Source: Oryzobacter faecalis
GTDB lineage: Bacteria > Actinomycetota > Actinomycetes > Actinomycetales > Dermatophilaceae
Assembly: GCF_046764005.1 (NCBI RefSeq)
Contig: NZ_JBKOFW010000001.1
Coordinates: 372,001 to 436,000 of the forward strand
Reading direction: 5' to 3'
DNA: 64,000 nt
Position 1 is the stretch's first letter. Each line of letters starts with the position of its first letter. The notes beneath the pieces were generated by a model, which had not been told where the DNA came from, made no database searches, and saw only the letters and a list, made by a program, of their open reading frames with translations. The translations under genes were made by a program, and so were the position numbers. Below are positions 22,766 through 31,626 of the stretch, piece after piece.

Positions 22766-25717
22766 GTGGCTTCCGAGAACGACCCGACCACCCCCGACAC
22801 CGAGGTCCCGGCCGCGCCGGCGACCGACGAGGTGCCCGCCAGGCCCAAGCGCCGTCGCGCGACGAAGAAGGCCTCCGCACCCGCGCCGGTCGCCGAGACC
22901 GCCGCCGATGACGCGCCGGAGCGCGACGCCGCGCCGCCCGCCGATGGCGAGGCCCCCACCGACGAGGCGCCCGCACCGAAGGCGACGCGCAAGCGTGCGG
23001 CGAAGAAGACGACGAAGAAGGCAGCGAAGAAGGCCGCCGACACCACCGCGGAGGAGGCCGCTGCGGAGGACGCGGCGCCGGCTCCCGAGGAGGCCCCGGA
23101 GCAGCTGCCGGTCCTCGACGTCGAGGCCGAGGCGGCCCCCGAGGCCGAGGACGAGGAGGAGGCCGAGGACGAGGAGACCGCGGCCACCGTCCCCAGCTTC
23201 GGCCTGCTGTTCCAGGCACCCGAGCCGGTGGTCCGGCCCCGACGCCGGGCCACCGCTCCCGCGCAGGCCCCCGTCGAGCGCCCGGCCGACGAGGTCGGCG
23301 ACACCCCCGCCGAGCCCGCCGGCCGCACCGACCGAACCGACCGTGCGGACCGTGCGGACCGCACCGAGGGTGACGGCGCGGACGGCGGAGAGGGCCGCGA
23401 GGCCGACGGCACGCAGGACCGCTCCGACGACGACACCGACGGTGACGGCGGCCCGCGCCGCCGACGCCGCGGGGGCCGCGGCCGCCGCGGTCGTGACAAG
23501 GGCGCCGACGACACGGCCCCCGCCACCGCTGACGACGCGTCCTCGGACCGCTCCGACGCCGCGACGACCGGTCCCGAGCAGGACGACGCGACCGAGAGCG
23601 GCTCGAGCCGCCGGCGCCGCCGTCGCCGCCGGGGCGGGTCCGACGTCGAGGGCGAGGACCCGCCCGGCACCGTCACGCGGGTCCGCGAGCCGCGCGCCCA
23701 GCGCGACGAGCCGACCGCGGTCAAGGGCTCGACCCGCCTCGAGGCGAAGAAGCAGCGCCGGCGCGAGGGCCGCGAGGCCGGTCGCCGCCGCACGATCATC
23801 ACCGAGGCCGAGTTCCTCGCCCGCCGCGAGAGCGTCGAGCGCGTCATGGTCGTGCGCGGTCGTGGCGACCGGACGCAGATCGGCGTCCTCGAGGACGGCG
23901 TGCTCGTCGAGCACTACGTCTCGCGCGAGACGACCGCCTCGATGGCCGGCAACGTCTACCTCGGGCGCGTCCAGAACGTCCTCCCGTCGATGGAGGCCGC
24001 GTTCGTCGACATCGGCAAGGGCCGCAACGCCGTGCTCTACGCCGGCGAGGTCAACTGGGATGCCGCCGGGCTCGAGGGCGGCCAGGCGCGCCGGATCGAG
24101 AACGCGCTGTCCTCGGGCGACACCGTCCTCGTCCAGGTGACCAAGGACCCGATCGGCCACAAGGGCGCGCGGCTCACCTCGCAGATCTCGCTGCCCGGCC
24201 GCTACCTCGTCTACGTGCCCGAGGGCCAGATGACCGGCATCTCGCGCAAGCTCCCGGACACCGAGCGGGCGCGGCTCAAGGCCATCCTCAAGGAGGTCGT
24301 GCCCGACACCGCGGGCGTGATCGTCCGCACCGCCGCGGAGGGAGCCTCGGAGGAGGAGCTGCGCGCCGACGTCGAGCGGCTCACCAAGGCGTGGGAGAAG
24401 ATCTCGAAGAAGGCCGAGGCCGCGAAGGCCAAGAAGGCGGGGTCGGGCGGCGCGCCCGTCCTCCTGCATGGCGAGCCCGACCTCACCGTCCGCGTCATCC
24501 GCGACGTCTTCACGGAGGACTTCACCTCGCTCGTCATCTCGGGCGACAAGGCCTGGGCCGAGGTCAGCGAGTACGTCGAGGACGTCGCCCCCGACCTCGC
24601 GCCGCGCCTCACCCGGTGGACCTCCGAGGACGACGTCTTCGCCGCGCACCGCATCGACGAGGCCCTCGCAAAGGCGATGGACCGCAAGGTCTGGCTGCCC
24701 TCGGGCGGCTCGCTCGTCATCGACCGCACCGAGGCGATGACCGTCGTCGACGTCAACACCGGCAAGTTCGTCGGCTCCGGGGGCAACCTCGAGGAGACCG
24801 TCACCAAGAACAACCTCGAGGCCGCCGAGGAGATCGTCCGCCAGCTCCGCCTGCGCGACATCGGCGGCATCATCGTCATCGACTTCATCGACATGGTCCT
24901 GGAGTCCAACCGCGACCTCGTCGTGCGTCGCCTCCTCGAGTGCCTCGGCCGCGACCGGACCAAGCACCAGGTCGCCGAGGTCACCTCGCTCGGCCTGGTC
25001 CAGATGACCCGCAAGCGGGTCGGGTCGGGCCTGGTCGAGGTCTTCTCCGAGCCGTGCGAGCACTGCGCCGGCCGCGGCATCATCGTCCACAGCGAGCCGG
25101 TCGACCGTGGCGGGTCCTCGCCGGCCGAGTCCGGGTCCTCGCGCTCCGGCCGCGGGCGGGGTGGTCGCGGGGGCTCCGGTGGGACCGGTGGGTCCGGCGG
25201 CTCCGGCTCGGGCGGGGCCACCGCCGAGAAGGTCGAGGAGCACCGGCCCAGCGGGCCGTCCGCGGCGCAGATCGCCGCCGCGGCCCATGCCGCCGCACTG
25301 CGCAAGGCCGAGGGCGAGCACCACGACCACCACGACCACACCGAGCACGCCGACCCCGTCGAGGTCGCTGCCGACGCCACGCCCGACAGCCTTCCCGAGG
25401 TCGCGGACGTCGCGCCGGCGGAGGACGTGGCGGCCGTGGCCGACGAGGCCGTCCTCGCGGACGTGCCCGCCGAGCCCCAGGCCGTCGGGCCCGTGGCCAG
25501 CGACGGCCCGGTCGCCGCTACCGACGAGGCGCAGACCCCGGACGACGCCGGCGAGCCCGAGCAGCCCGAGCAGCCGGCCTCCGGGCGTCGCGGTCGCCGT
25601 CGCCGCGGCCGGGTCGTGTCCCCGGCCGGACCCCCGCGCAGCGGGGCCGGTTCGTCCTCCGGCGACGGGCCCACCGAGCCCACCGCCCAGCCCACCCCCG
25701 AGGCCGCCGCCGAGTGA
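22766..25717 (+). CDS. rne: Ribonuclease E/G with acidic and basic extensions
   Basis: The 983-residue product begins with about 340 residues of Ala/Glu/Lys/Arg-rich sequence, then an S1-RNase E/G core: an S1 domain, FVDIGKGRNAVLY, catalytic Asp residues in DRTEAMTVVDVNTGKF (about 652) and IVIDFIDM (about 706), and the zinc-link CEHCAGRG (about 764). The tail is Gly-rich and has a His cluster near HHDHHDH. The enzyme processes rRNA and degrades mRNA. GTG 22766 was chosen for the AAGGAG five bases upstream; in-frame starts before it lack one. Confidence 0.95.
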   Translation: MASENDPTTPDTEVPAAPATDEVPARPKRRRATKKASAPAPVAETAADDAPERDAAPPADGEAPTDEAPAPKATRKRAAKKTTKKAAKKAADTTAEEAAAEDAAPAPEEAPEQLPVLDVEAEAAPEAEDEEEAEDEETAATVPSFGLLFQAPEPVVRPRRRATAPAQAPVERPADEVGDTPAEPAGRTDRTDRADRADRTEGDGADGGEGREADGTQDRSDDDTDGDGGPRRRRRGGRGRRGRDKGADDTAPATADDASSDRSDAATTGPEQDDATESGSSRRRRRRRRGGSDVEGEDPPGTVTRVREPRAQRDEPTAVKGSTRLEAKKQRRREGREAGRRRTIITEAEFLARRESVERVMVVRGRGDRTQIGVLEDGVLVEHYVSRETTASMAGNVYLGRVQNVLPSMEAAFVDIGKGRNAVLYAGEVNWDAAGLEGGQARRIENALSSGDTVLVQVTKDPIGHKGARLTSQISLPGRYLVYVPEGQMTGISRKLPDTERARLKAILKEVVPDTAGVIVRTAAEGASEEELRADVERLTKAWEKISKKAEAAKAKKAGSGGAPVLLHGEPDLTVRVIRDVFTEDFTSLVISGDKAWAEVSEYVEDVAPDLAPRLTRWTSEDDVFAAHRIDEALAKAMDRKVWLPSGGSLVIDRTEAMTVVDVNTGKFVGSGGNLEETVTKNNLEAAEEIVRQLRLRDIGGIIVIDFIDMVLESNRDLVVRRLLECLGRDRTKHQVAEVTSLGLVQMTRKRVGSGLVEVFSEPCEHCAGRGIIVHSEPVDRGGSSPAESGSSRSGRGRGGRGGSGGTGGSGGSGSGGATAEKVEEHRPSGPSAAQIAAAAHAAALRKAEGEHHDHHDHTEHADPVEVAADATPDSLPEVADVAPAEDVAAVADEAVLADVPAEPQAVGPVASDGPVAATDEAQTPDDAGEPEQPEQPASGRRGRRRRGRVVSPAGPPRSGAGSSSGDGPTEPTAQPTPEAAAE

Positions 25718-25741
25718 TTTCGGGTTCCGCCGGGGCACCGG

Positions 25742-25747
25742 TAGTCT
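25742..25747 (+). promoter_or_regulatory. -10 element of the rplU-rpmA operon
   Basis: TAGTCT lies about 100 bases before rplU. The leader contains a small stem, CCCGTG-TCGTC-CACGGG (25778-25794), that might take part in autogenous control of the ribosomal proteins. Confidence 0.4.
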
Positions 25748-25847
25748 TGACCCTTGGTGCGCCCACCGCGCTGACGTCCCGTGTCGTCCACGGGGTCGCT
25801 GTCGGCCGGTTCCAGGAGGCGCACAACGAGTGAGAGTGAGTACGACT

Positions 25848-26153
25848 GTGTACGCGATTGTGCGCGCAGGTGGTCGCCAGGAGAAGGTCTCCGTCGGCGA
25901 CGTCCTGCTCATCGACAAGGTCGGCCAGGCCGGCGACAAGGTGCAGCTCCAGCCGCTGCTCGTCGTCGACGGGGGCACCGTCACCTCCGACGCGAGCAAG
26001 CTCGCCAAGGTGAAGGTCACGGCCGAGGTGGTCAAGGCCGCGAAGGGCCCGAAGATCACCATCCTCAAGTACAAGAACAAGACCGGCTACCGGAAGCGCC
26101 AGGGCCACCGCCAGCCGCTCACGCAGGTCAAGATCACGGCGATCGACGCCTGA
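25848..26153 (+). CDS. rplU: 50S ribosomal protein L21
   Basis: The 101-residue protein is recognised by YAIVRAGGRQEKVSVGD at its N-terminus and KNKTGYRKRQGHRQPLT near its C-terminus. L21 binds 23S rRNA beside L20. The start chosen gives the usual length. An upstream GTG at 25830 adds six residues and is better placed for the AGGAGG at 25814-25819, so the exact start is uncertain. It precedes rpmA by 27 bases, as in nearly all bacteria. Confidence 0.95.
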   Translation: MYAIVRAGGRQEKVSVGDVLLIDKVGQAGDKVQLQPLLVVDGGTVTSDASKLAKVKVTAEVVKAAKGPKITILKYKNKTGYRKRQGHRQPLTQVKITAIDA

Positions 26154-26180
26154 TCCCGGAACTCACGAAGGACTCCTGAG

Positions 26181-26447
26181 ATGGCACACAAGAAGGGTGC
26201 GTCCTCGACCCGCAACGGTCGCGACAGCAACGCCCAGTACCTCGGCGTCAAGCGCTACGGCGGCCAGGCCGTCAAGGCCGGCGAGATCCTCGTCCGCCAG
26301 CGCGGCACGCACTTCCACCCCGGTGACGGCGTCGGCCGCGGCGGCGACGACACCCTCTTCGCGCTCGTCGCGGGTGCGGTGAAGTTCGGCGCCAAGCGCG
26401 GCAAGAAGACCGTCAACATCGTCCCGGCGGCCACCGCCGCCGAGTGA
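26181..26447 (+). CDS. rpmA: 50S ribosomal protein L27
   Basis: The 88-residue product has MAHKKGASSTRNGRDSNAQ, LGVKRYGGQ and the GTHFHPGDGVGRGGDDTLFA block typical of L27, whose N-terminus reaches the peptidyl-transferase centre. There is no cleavable Firmicutes-type N-terminal extension. GAAGGA lies 13 bases ahead of the ATG. A hairpin terminator follows 44 bases after the stop. Confidence 0.98.
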   Translation: MAHKKGASSTRNGRDSNAQYLGVKRYGGQAVKAGEILVRQRGTHFHPGDGVGRGGDDTLFALVAGAVKFGAKRGKKTVNIVPAATAAE

Positions 26448-26490
26448 CGCGTCGCCGGGACACGCTCCCGGCACCCACGCACCACACTCG

Positions 26491-26524
26491 TGAGGGGCGG
26501 GCCTGACACCGGGCCCGCCCCTCA
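26491..26524 (+). terminator. Terminator after rpmA
   Basis: TGAGGGGCGGGCC pairs with GGCCCGCCCCTCA (13 bp, 8-nt loop) between rpmA and obgE. There is no T-tract. It may reduce read-through from the ribosomal proteins into obgE. Confidence 0.7.
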
Positions 26525-26576
26525 TGCATCCCACCCCACGGCCCGTCCGGGCCGGCACACGCAAGGAGCGACAGGC

Positions 26577-28103
26577 ATGACGACCTTCGTCGACCGCGTC
26601 GTCCTGCACGTCGCCGCCGGGAACGGCGGCCACGGCGTGGCCTCGGTCAAACGCGAGAAGTTCAAGCCCCTCGGCGGCCCCGACGGCGGCAACGGCGGCA
26701 AGGGCGGCTCGGTGATCCTCGCCGTCGACCCGCAGTCGACGACGCTGCTCGACTACCACCACACCCCGCACCGCAAGGCGACGAACGGCAAGCCCGGCGC
26801 GGGCGACGAGCGCAACGGCGCCGACGGTGACGACCTCGTCCTCCCGGTCCCGGCGGGGACCGTCGTCAAGGACCGCGACGGCACCGTCCTCGCCGACCTC
26901 GTCGGCTTCGACTCGACCTTCGTCGCGGCCCGCGGCGGGCGAGGCGGCCTGGGCAACAAGGCCCTCGCCAGCGCGCGCCGCAAGGCGCCCGGCTTCGCCC
27001 TCCTCGGGGAGCCGGGGGAGACCCTCGAGGTCGTCCTCGAGCTGAAGTCGCTCGCCGACGTCGCCCTCATCGGGTTCCCGAGCGCGGGCAAGTCCTCTCT
27101 CGTGTCGGTGCTGTCGGCGGCGCGGCCGAAGATCGCCGACTACCCGTTCACGACCCTCGTGCCGAACCTCGGTGTCGTCACCGCGGGGTCGGAGCGGTAC
27201 ACCGTCGCCGACGTGCCCGGCCTCATCCCCGGCGCGAGCGAGGGCAAGGGGCTCGGCCTGGAGTTCCTCCGCCACGTCGAGCGCTGCTCCGTGCTCGTCC
27301 ACGTCGTCGACTGCGCCACCCTCGAGCCGAACCGCGACCCGATGACCGACCTCGAGGTCATCGAGGCCGAGCTCGCCGCCTACGTCACCGACGACTCCCT
27401 TGGAGGACGCCCGCTGTCGGAGCGCACGCGCGTCGTCGTCCTCAACAAGGCGGACGTGCCCGAGGCGCGCGACCTCGCGGAGATGGTCAAGCCGATGCTG
27501 GAGGAGCGCGGGCTCGAGGTGTTCATCGTGTCCGCGGTGGCCCACCTCGGCCTCAAGGAGCTGACCTTCGCGCTGGCCCGGCACGTGGCCGCAGCCCGGG
27601 CCGAGCTGGAGGCGGCGGTCGTCGAGCGCCCTCGCGTCGTCATCCGGCCCAGGGCCGTCGACGACAGCGGCTTCCACGTGCGGCGCGAGGGCACGTCCGA
27701 CGGCGAGGTCTTCCGCGTCCTCGGCGAGCGCCCGACCCGGTGGGTGCGCCAGACCGACTTCTCCAACGACGAGGCCGTCGGCTACCTCGCCGACCGGCTC
27801 AGCCGCCTCGGTGTCGAGGAGGCCCTGCTCAAGGCCGGTGCCGTGGCGGGCTCGACGGTCCTCATCGGCCCCGAGGACGACGCGGTCGTCTTCGACTGGG
27901 AGCCGACGATGTCCGCCGGGGCCGAGCTGCTCGCCGGGCCGCGCGGGACCGACCTGCGCCTCGAGCCGGAGGGCCGGCGGACGCGCGCGGAGAAGCGCGA
28001 GGACTTCCACGCCCGCAAGGACGCCCAGACCGCCGCGCGCGACGAGCTCGCCACGGAGCGGCGCGCCGGCCACTGGGCGCACGCGGACGACGAGGACCAG
28101 TGA
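26577..28103 (+). CDS. obgE: Obg-family GTPase ObgE/CgtA
   Basis: The 508-residue protein has the glycine-rich Obg domain (1-160, with GGHGVASVKREKF and GGRGGLGN), a G domain with GFPSAGKSS (about 165), the TTLVPNLGVV switch, DVPGLI and NKAD, then an OCT domain and a basic tail of about 70 residues. It is a ribosome-associated GTPase involved in 50S assembly and stress responses. AAGGAG eight bases upstream fixes the start. Its stop overlaps the proB start by one base. Confidence 0.97.
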   Translation: MTTFVDRVVLHVAAGNGGHGVASVKREKFKPLGGPDGGNGGKGGSVILAVDPQSTTLLDYHHTPHRKATNGKPGAGDERNGADGDDLVLPVPAGTVVKDRDGTVLADLVGFDSTFVAARGGRGGLGNKALASARRKAPGFALLGEPGETLEVVLELKSLADVALIGFPSAGKSSLVSVLSAARPKIADYPFTTLVPNLGVVTAGSERYTVADVPGLIPGASEGKGLGLEFLRHVERCSVLVHVVDCATLEPNRDPMTDLEVIEAELAAYVTDDSLGGRPLSERTRVVVLNKADVPEARDLAEMVKPMLEERGLEVFIVSAVAHLGLKELTFALARHVAAARAELEAAVVERPRVVIRPRAVDDSGFHVRREGTSDGEVFRVLGERPTRWVRQTDFSNDEAVGYLADRLSRLGVEEALLKAGAVAGSTVLIGPEDDAVVFDWEPTMSAGAELLAGPRGTDLRLEPEGRRTRAEKREDFHARKDAQTAARDELATERRAGHWAHADDEDQ

Positions 28104-29236
28104 TGTCCGACGACCTCGCCGCGCGGTTGCGCGAGGCGGTGGGCGACGCCCAGCGCCTCGTCGTCAAGGTGGGGTCGTCCTCGCTGACGTCCGCTGACGG
28201 GGGACACCTGGACGAGGTCGCGCTCCGCGCGCTCGTCGACGTCCTCGCCGCGCGCCGGGGGGAGGGGCGCCAGGTCGTCCTCGTGTCCTCTGGTGCCATC
28301 GCCGCCGGCATCGGCCCGCTGGGGCTGGCGACCCGTCCCAGCGACCTCGCGACCCAGCAGGCCGCGGCGTCGGTGGGGCAGGGAGCGCTCGTCGCCGCGT
28401 ACCAGGCGGCGTTCGGCGCCTACGGCCTGACCGTCGGGCAGGTGCTGCTCACCGCCGACGACACGACCCGGCGCTCGCACTACACGAACGCACGGCGCAC
28501 CCTCGATCGGCTGCTCGAGCTCGGCATCGTGCCGATCGTCAACGAGAACGACACCGTGGCGACCCAGGAGATCCGCTTCGGGGACAACGACCGGCTCGCC
28601 GCGCTCGTCGCCGACCTCGTCGCCGCACAGGGGCTGGTGCTCCTCACCGACGTCGACGCCCTCTACGACGGGCCACCGTCGCGCGGGGGTTCGCGGCGGG
28701 TGCCGCTCGTCGCGACGACGGACGACCTCGACGCCGTGACGATCGGCGGCACGGGGTCCTCGGTCGGGTCCGGTGGCATGGTGACGAAGGTCGAGGCCGC
28801 CGGGATCGCCGGCGCGGCGGGCATCCCGACGCTGCTGACCCGTCTCGTCGACGTCTCCCGCGCCCTGGCGGGTGCCGACGTCGGCACGGTGTTCGCCCCG
28901 GCGGCCGCGACCCGCGCCTCGCGCAAGCGGTGGCTGGCGCACGCGACGACCTCTCGCGGGAGCCTCATCCTCGACGAGGGTGCGGTGGCGGCGGTGACCG
29001 AGCGGCGGAAGTCCCTGCTGGCCGCGGGGATCACCGCGGTCACGGGGTCGTTCGCGGCCGGCGACCCGGTCGACGTGTGCGGGCCCGACGGGCAGGTCAT
29101 CGCGCGGGGTCTCGTCACGTACGCGTCGGGGGAGCTGCCCCGGCTGCTGGGTCGCTCGACGCACGACCTCGCCGCCGAGCTGGGCAAGGCGTACGAGCGC
29201 GAGGTCATCCACCGCGACGACCTCGTCGTCCTCTGA
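28103..29236 (+). CDS. proB: Glutamate 5-kinase
   Basis: The 377-residue protein has an amino-acid kinase domain (VVKVGSSSLTS, VSSGAIAAG, PIVNENDTVAT, FGDNDRLAALVA) and a C-terminal PUA domain. It makes gamma-glutamyl phosphate, the first step of proline synthesis; proA for the next step is 1.1 kb away. The TGATG overlap with obgE implies coupled translation. A leftward pyridoxal kinase gene now separates proB from proA. Confidence 0.97.
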   Translation: MSDDLAARLREAVGDAQRLVVKVGSSSLTSADGGHLDEVALRALVDVLAARRGEGRQVVLVSSGAIAAGIGPLGLATRPSDLATQQAAASVGQGALVAAYQAAFGAYGLTVGQVLLTADDTTRRSHYTNARRTLDRLLELGIVPIVNENDTVATQEIRFGDNDRLAALVADLVAAQGLVLLTDVDALYDGPPSRGGSRRVPLVATTDDLDAVTIGGTGSSVGSGGMVTKVEAAGIAGAAGIPTLLTRLVDVSRALAGADVGTVFAPAAATRASRKRWLAHATTSRGSLILDEGAVAAVTERRKSLLAAGITAVTGSFAAGDPVDVCGPDGQVIARGLVTYASGELPRLLGRSTHDLAAELGKAYEREVIHRDDLVVL

Positions 29237-29281
29237 CCCTCGCCCCCGCCTGCGTCGACCTTCTGGTGCGAGGGTTCCGAG

Positions 29282-30136
29282 TCAGCGGATCTGCTGCACC
29301 TCGAACTGCATCCGCGGGTTGGCGATCTCGTCCTGGCTCTGCACGAGCTGGAGCTCGCGGCGCCCCGAGGTGTGGGTACGGTCGAGGAGGTCGAAGACGC
29401 TGCTGACGGTGCGGCCCAGGGCGACCGCGGCGTCCTGCGTGTCGAGCAGGTGGGCGGTGAACAGGGCGGCCGTGACGTCACCGGACCCGTTCGCCTTCAT
29501 CGGCAGGTGCGGGGTCTGGACGATCCAGGCGCCGTCGCCGTGGACGGCGAGCATCTCGATGGTGCCCTCGGGACGGTCCGGGCGCAGGACGCTGGTGACG
29601 AGCACCGTCTGCGGGCCCATCGCCCGGGCCTGCTCGACCGCGGCGAGCGTGGAGTCGAGGTCGTCCGGCTCGGTCTCGGTGAGGAAGCCCAGCTCGAACT
29701 GGTTCGGGGTGATGAGGTCGGCGCGGGGGACCACCTTCTCGCGCAGGAGCACGGGGATCGCCGGGTGGACGAAGCAGCCGCTCTTCGCGTTGCCCATGAC
29801 CGGGTCGCACGCGTAGATCGCGTCGGGGTTGGCGGCCTTCGTGCGGGCGACGGCGTCGAGGATGACGTCGCCGATCTGCTCTCCGCCCTGGTAGCCGGAG
29901 AGGACGGCGTCGACGTCGGTGAGCGCCTCGCGCTCCTCGATGCCGGTGACGACCTCGCGGACGTCCTCGGGCGGCATGAGCGGCCCGCGCCACTGGCCGT
30001 AGCCGGTGTGGTTGGAGAAGTGGACCGTGTGGACCGGCCACACCTCGACGCCGAGGCGCTGGAGCGGGAAGACGGCGGCGGAGTTGCCGACGTGGCCGTA
30101 GGCCACCGAGGACTGGATGGACAGGATCGTCGTCAC
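29282..30136 (-). CDS. pdxY: Pyridoxal kinase PdxY
   Basis: The 284-residue ribokinase-like protein carries ILSIQSSVAYGHVGNSAAVF, PVHTVHFSNHTGY, a YACDPVMGN segment and the anion-hole region MKANGSGDVTAALF with the catalytic Asp. It phosphorylates pyridoxal in the salvage route to PLP. GTG 30136 was chosen because GAGG lies nine bases before it and the family N-terminus begins with TTILSIQ; ATG 30145 directly abuts the same GAGG. It is transcribed opposite to proB and proA, between them. Confidence 0.92.
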   Translation of the reverse strand: MTTILSIQSSVAYGHVGNSAAVFPLQRLGVEVWPVHTVHFSNHTGYGQWRGPLMPPEDVREVVTGIEEREALTDVDAVLSGYQGGEQIGDVILDAVARTKAANPDAIYACDPVMGNAKSGCFVHPAIPVLLREKVVPRADLITPNQFELGFLTETEPDDLDSTLAAVEQARAMGPQTVLVTSVLRPDRPEGTIEMLAVHGDGAWIVQTPHLPMKANGSGDVTAALFTAHLLDTQDAAVALGRTVSSVFDLLDRTHTSGRRELQLVQSQDEIANPRMQFEVQQIR

Positions 30137-30205
30137 ATCGCCCATCCTCGCACCGCGCCGCGCCGCGCCGGTCCGCGCCGCTCCCGCCCCTCGCCCCGCT
30201 CCGCG

Positions 30206-30257
30206 GCGAACGTGGGTGAAGATCGTCGCCCCGCCGACGATCTTCACCCACGTTCGC
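30206..30257. repeat. 23-bp-arm inverted repeat between pdxY and proA
   Basis: The arms, from GCGAACGTGGG to TTCACCCACGTTCGC, are perfect complements separated by a 6-nt loop CCCCGC. The right end runs into a 19-bp direct repeat (30251-30269 and 30277-30295) containing CGGGTCGGGAGGC. It lies in a divergent promoter region, so it may be an operator or a mobile repeat rather than a terminator. Confidence 0.85.
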
Positions 30258-30321
30258 GGGTCGGGAGGCTCCGGCCCGTTCGCGGGTCGGGAGGCGGGAA
30301 CGGGGCGGCCGGGCGCGGACT

Positions 30322-30327
30322 TACGCT
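30322..30327 (+). promoter_or_regulatory. -10 element of a leaderless proA transcript
   Basis: TACGCT ends six bases before the proA ATG, predicting that the mRNA starts at the start codon. Confidence 0.5.
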
Positions 30328-30333
30328 TGGACC

Positions 30334-31626
30334 ATGTCCGACCGCACCACCGGCATCGACCCGGCCGACGTCGAGCAGGTCCGCGTCCTCGCCGAGGCCG
30401 CCCGCGTCGCCGCCCGCCGGCTCGCCCTCCTCAGCCGCGCCGAGAAGGACGCCGCCCTGCGCGCCCTCGCCGACGCCCTCGACGCCGCCACCGACACGGT
30501 CGTCGAGGCCAACGAGCGCGACCTCGCCCGCGGCCGCGAGACCGGCATGCCCGAGAGCCTCCAGGACCGCCTGCGCCTCGACGCCACCCGCGTCGCGGCC
30601 GTCGCGCAGGCCCTGCGCGACATCGCGGCGCTGCCGGACCCGGTCGGTGAGGTCGTCCGCGGCTCCACGCTCGCCAACGGCCTCCAGATCCGCCAGGTCC
30701 GCGTCCCGATGGGTGTCGTCGGGATGATCTACGAGGCGCGCCCCAACGTCACGGTCGACGCCGCCGGACTGGGCCTGAAGTCCGGCAACGCCGTGATCCT
30801 GCGCGGGGGAAGCGCCGCCGCCGAGACCAACCGGGCCACGGTCGCCGTCCTGCGCGCCGCCCTCGCCGAGCAGGGCCTCCCGGCCGACGCGGTCGGCCTC
30901 CTCGAGGGCGGCCACGGCGCGGTCCGCGCGCTCATGACGGCCCGTGGCCTCGTCGACCTCCTCATCCCGCGCGGGGGAGCCGACCTCATCCGCAGCGTCG
31001 TCACCGAGTCGACCGTGCCCGTCATCGAGACCGGCGTCGGCAACTGCCACGTGTACGTCGACGCCGCCGCCGACCTCGACAAGGCGCTCGCCATCGCCGT
31101 CAACTCCAAGACGCACCGCCCGAGCGTGTGCAACGCGGCCGAGACCCTCCTCGTCCACCGCGCCGTCGCCACCGAGTTCCTCCCGAAGGCGCTCGCCGCC
31201 CTCAGCGGTGAGGGCGTCGCGCTCCACACCGACGACGAGGCCGGGGCGCAGGCCGACACCGCCGGCGTCCCGCACGACGCGGTCACGCAGGAGCACTACG
31301 ACACCGAGTTCCACGGCCTCGAGATGGCGGTCGGTGTCGTCGACGGCCTCGACCAGGCGCTCGAGCACATCCGCCGCCACGGCTCCGGCCACACCGAGGC
31401 GATCGTCACCGAGGACCGCGCCGCCGCCCGCCGCTTCACCGCCGAGGTCGACGCCGCGGCCGTCATGGTCAACGCCAGCACCCGGTTCACCGATGGCGGC
31501 GAGTTCGGGTTCGGTGCCGAGATCGGCATCTCGACCCAGAAGCTGCACGCCCGCGGCCCGATGGCCCTGCCCGAGCTGACGACGACGAAGTGGGTCGTCG
31601 AAGGGGACGGTCAGGTCCGCGTCTGA
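30334..31626 (+). CDS. proA: Glutamate-5-semialdehyde dehydrogenase
   Basis: The 430-residue aldehyde dehydrogenase-fold enzyme has GMIYEARPNVTVDAAGL, the nucleotide-binding LRGGSAA, and the catalytic Cys in SVCNAAETLLVH. It reduces gamma-glutamyl phosphate to the semialdehyde in proline synthesis, using the product of proB. Its last 16 bases overlap the convergent glycosyltransferase gene. The promoter appears leaderless. Confidence 0.97.
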   Translation: MSDRTTGIDPADVEQVRVLAEAARVAARRLALLSRAEKDAALRALADALDAATDTVVEANERDLARGRETGMPESLQDRLRLDATRVAAVAQALRDIAALPDPVGEVVRGSTLANGLQIRQVRVPMGVVGMIYEARPNVTVDAAGLGLKSGNAVILRGGSAAAETNRATVAVLRAALAEQGLPADAVGLLEGGHGAVRALMTARGLVDLLIPRGGADLIRSVVTESTVPVIETGVGNCHVYVDAAADLDKALAIAVNSKTHRPSVCNAAETLLVHRAVATEFLPKALAALSGEGVALHTDDEAGAQADTAGVPHDAVTQEHYDTEFHGLEMAVGVVDGLDQALEHIRRHGSGHTEAIVTEDRAAARRFTAEVDAAAVMVNASTRFTDGGEFGFGAEIGISTQKLHARGPMALPELTTTKWVVEGDGQVRV

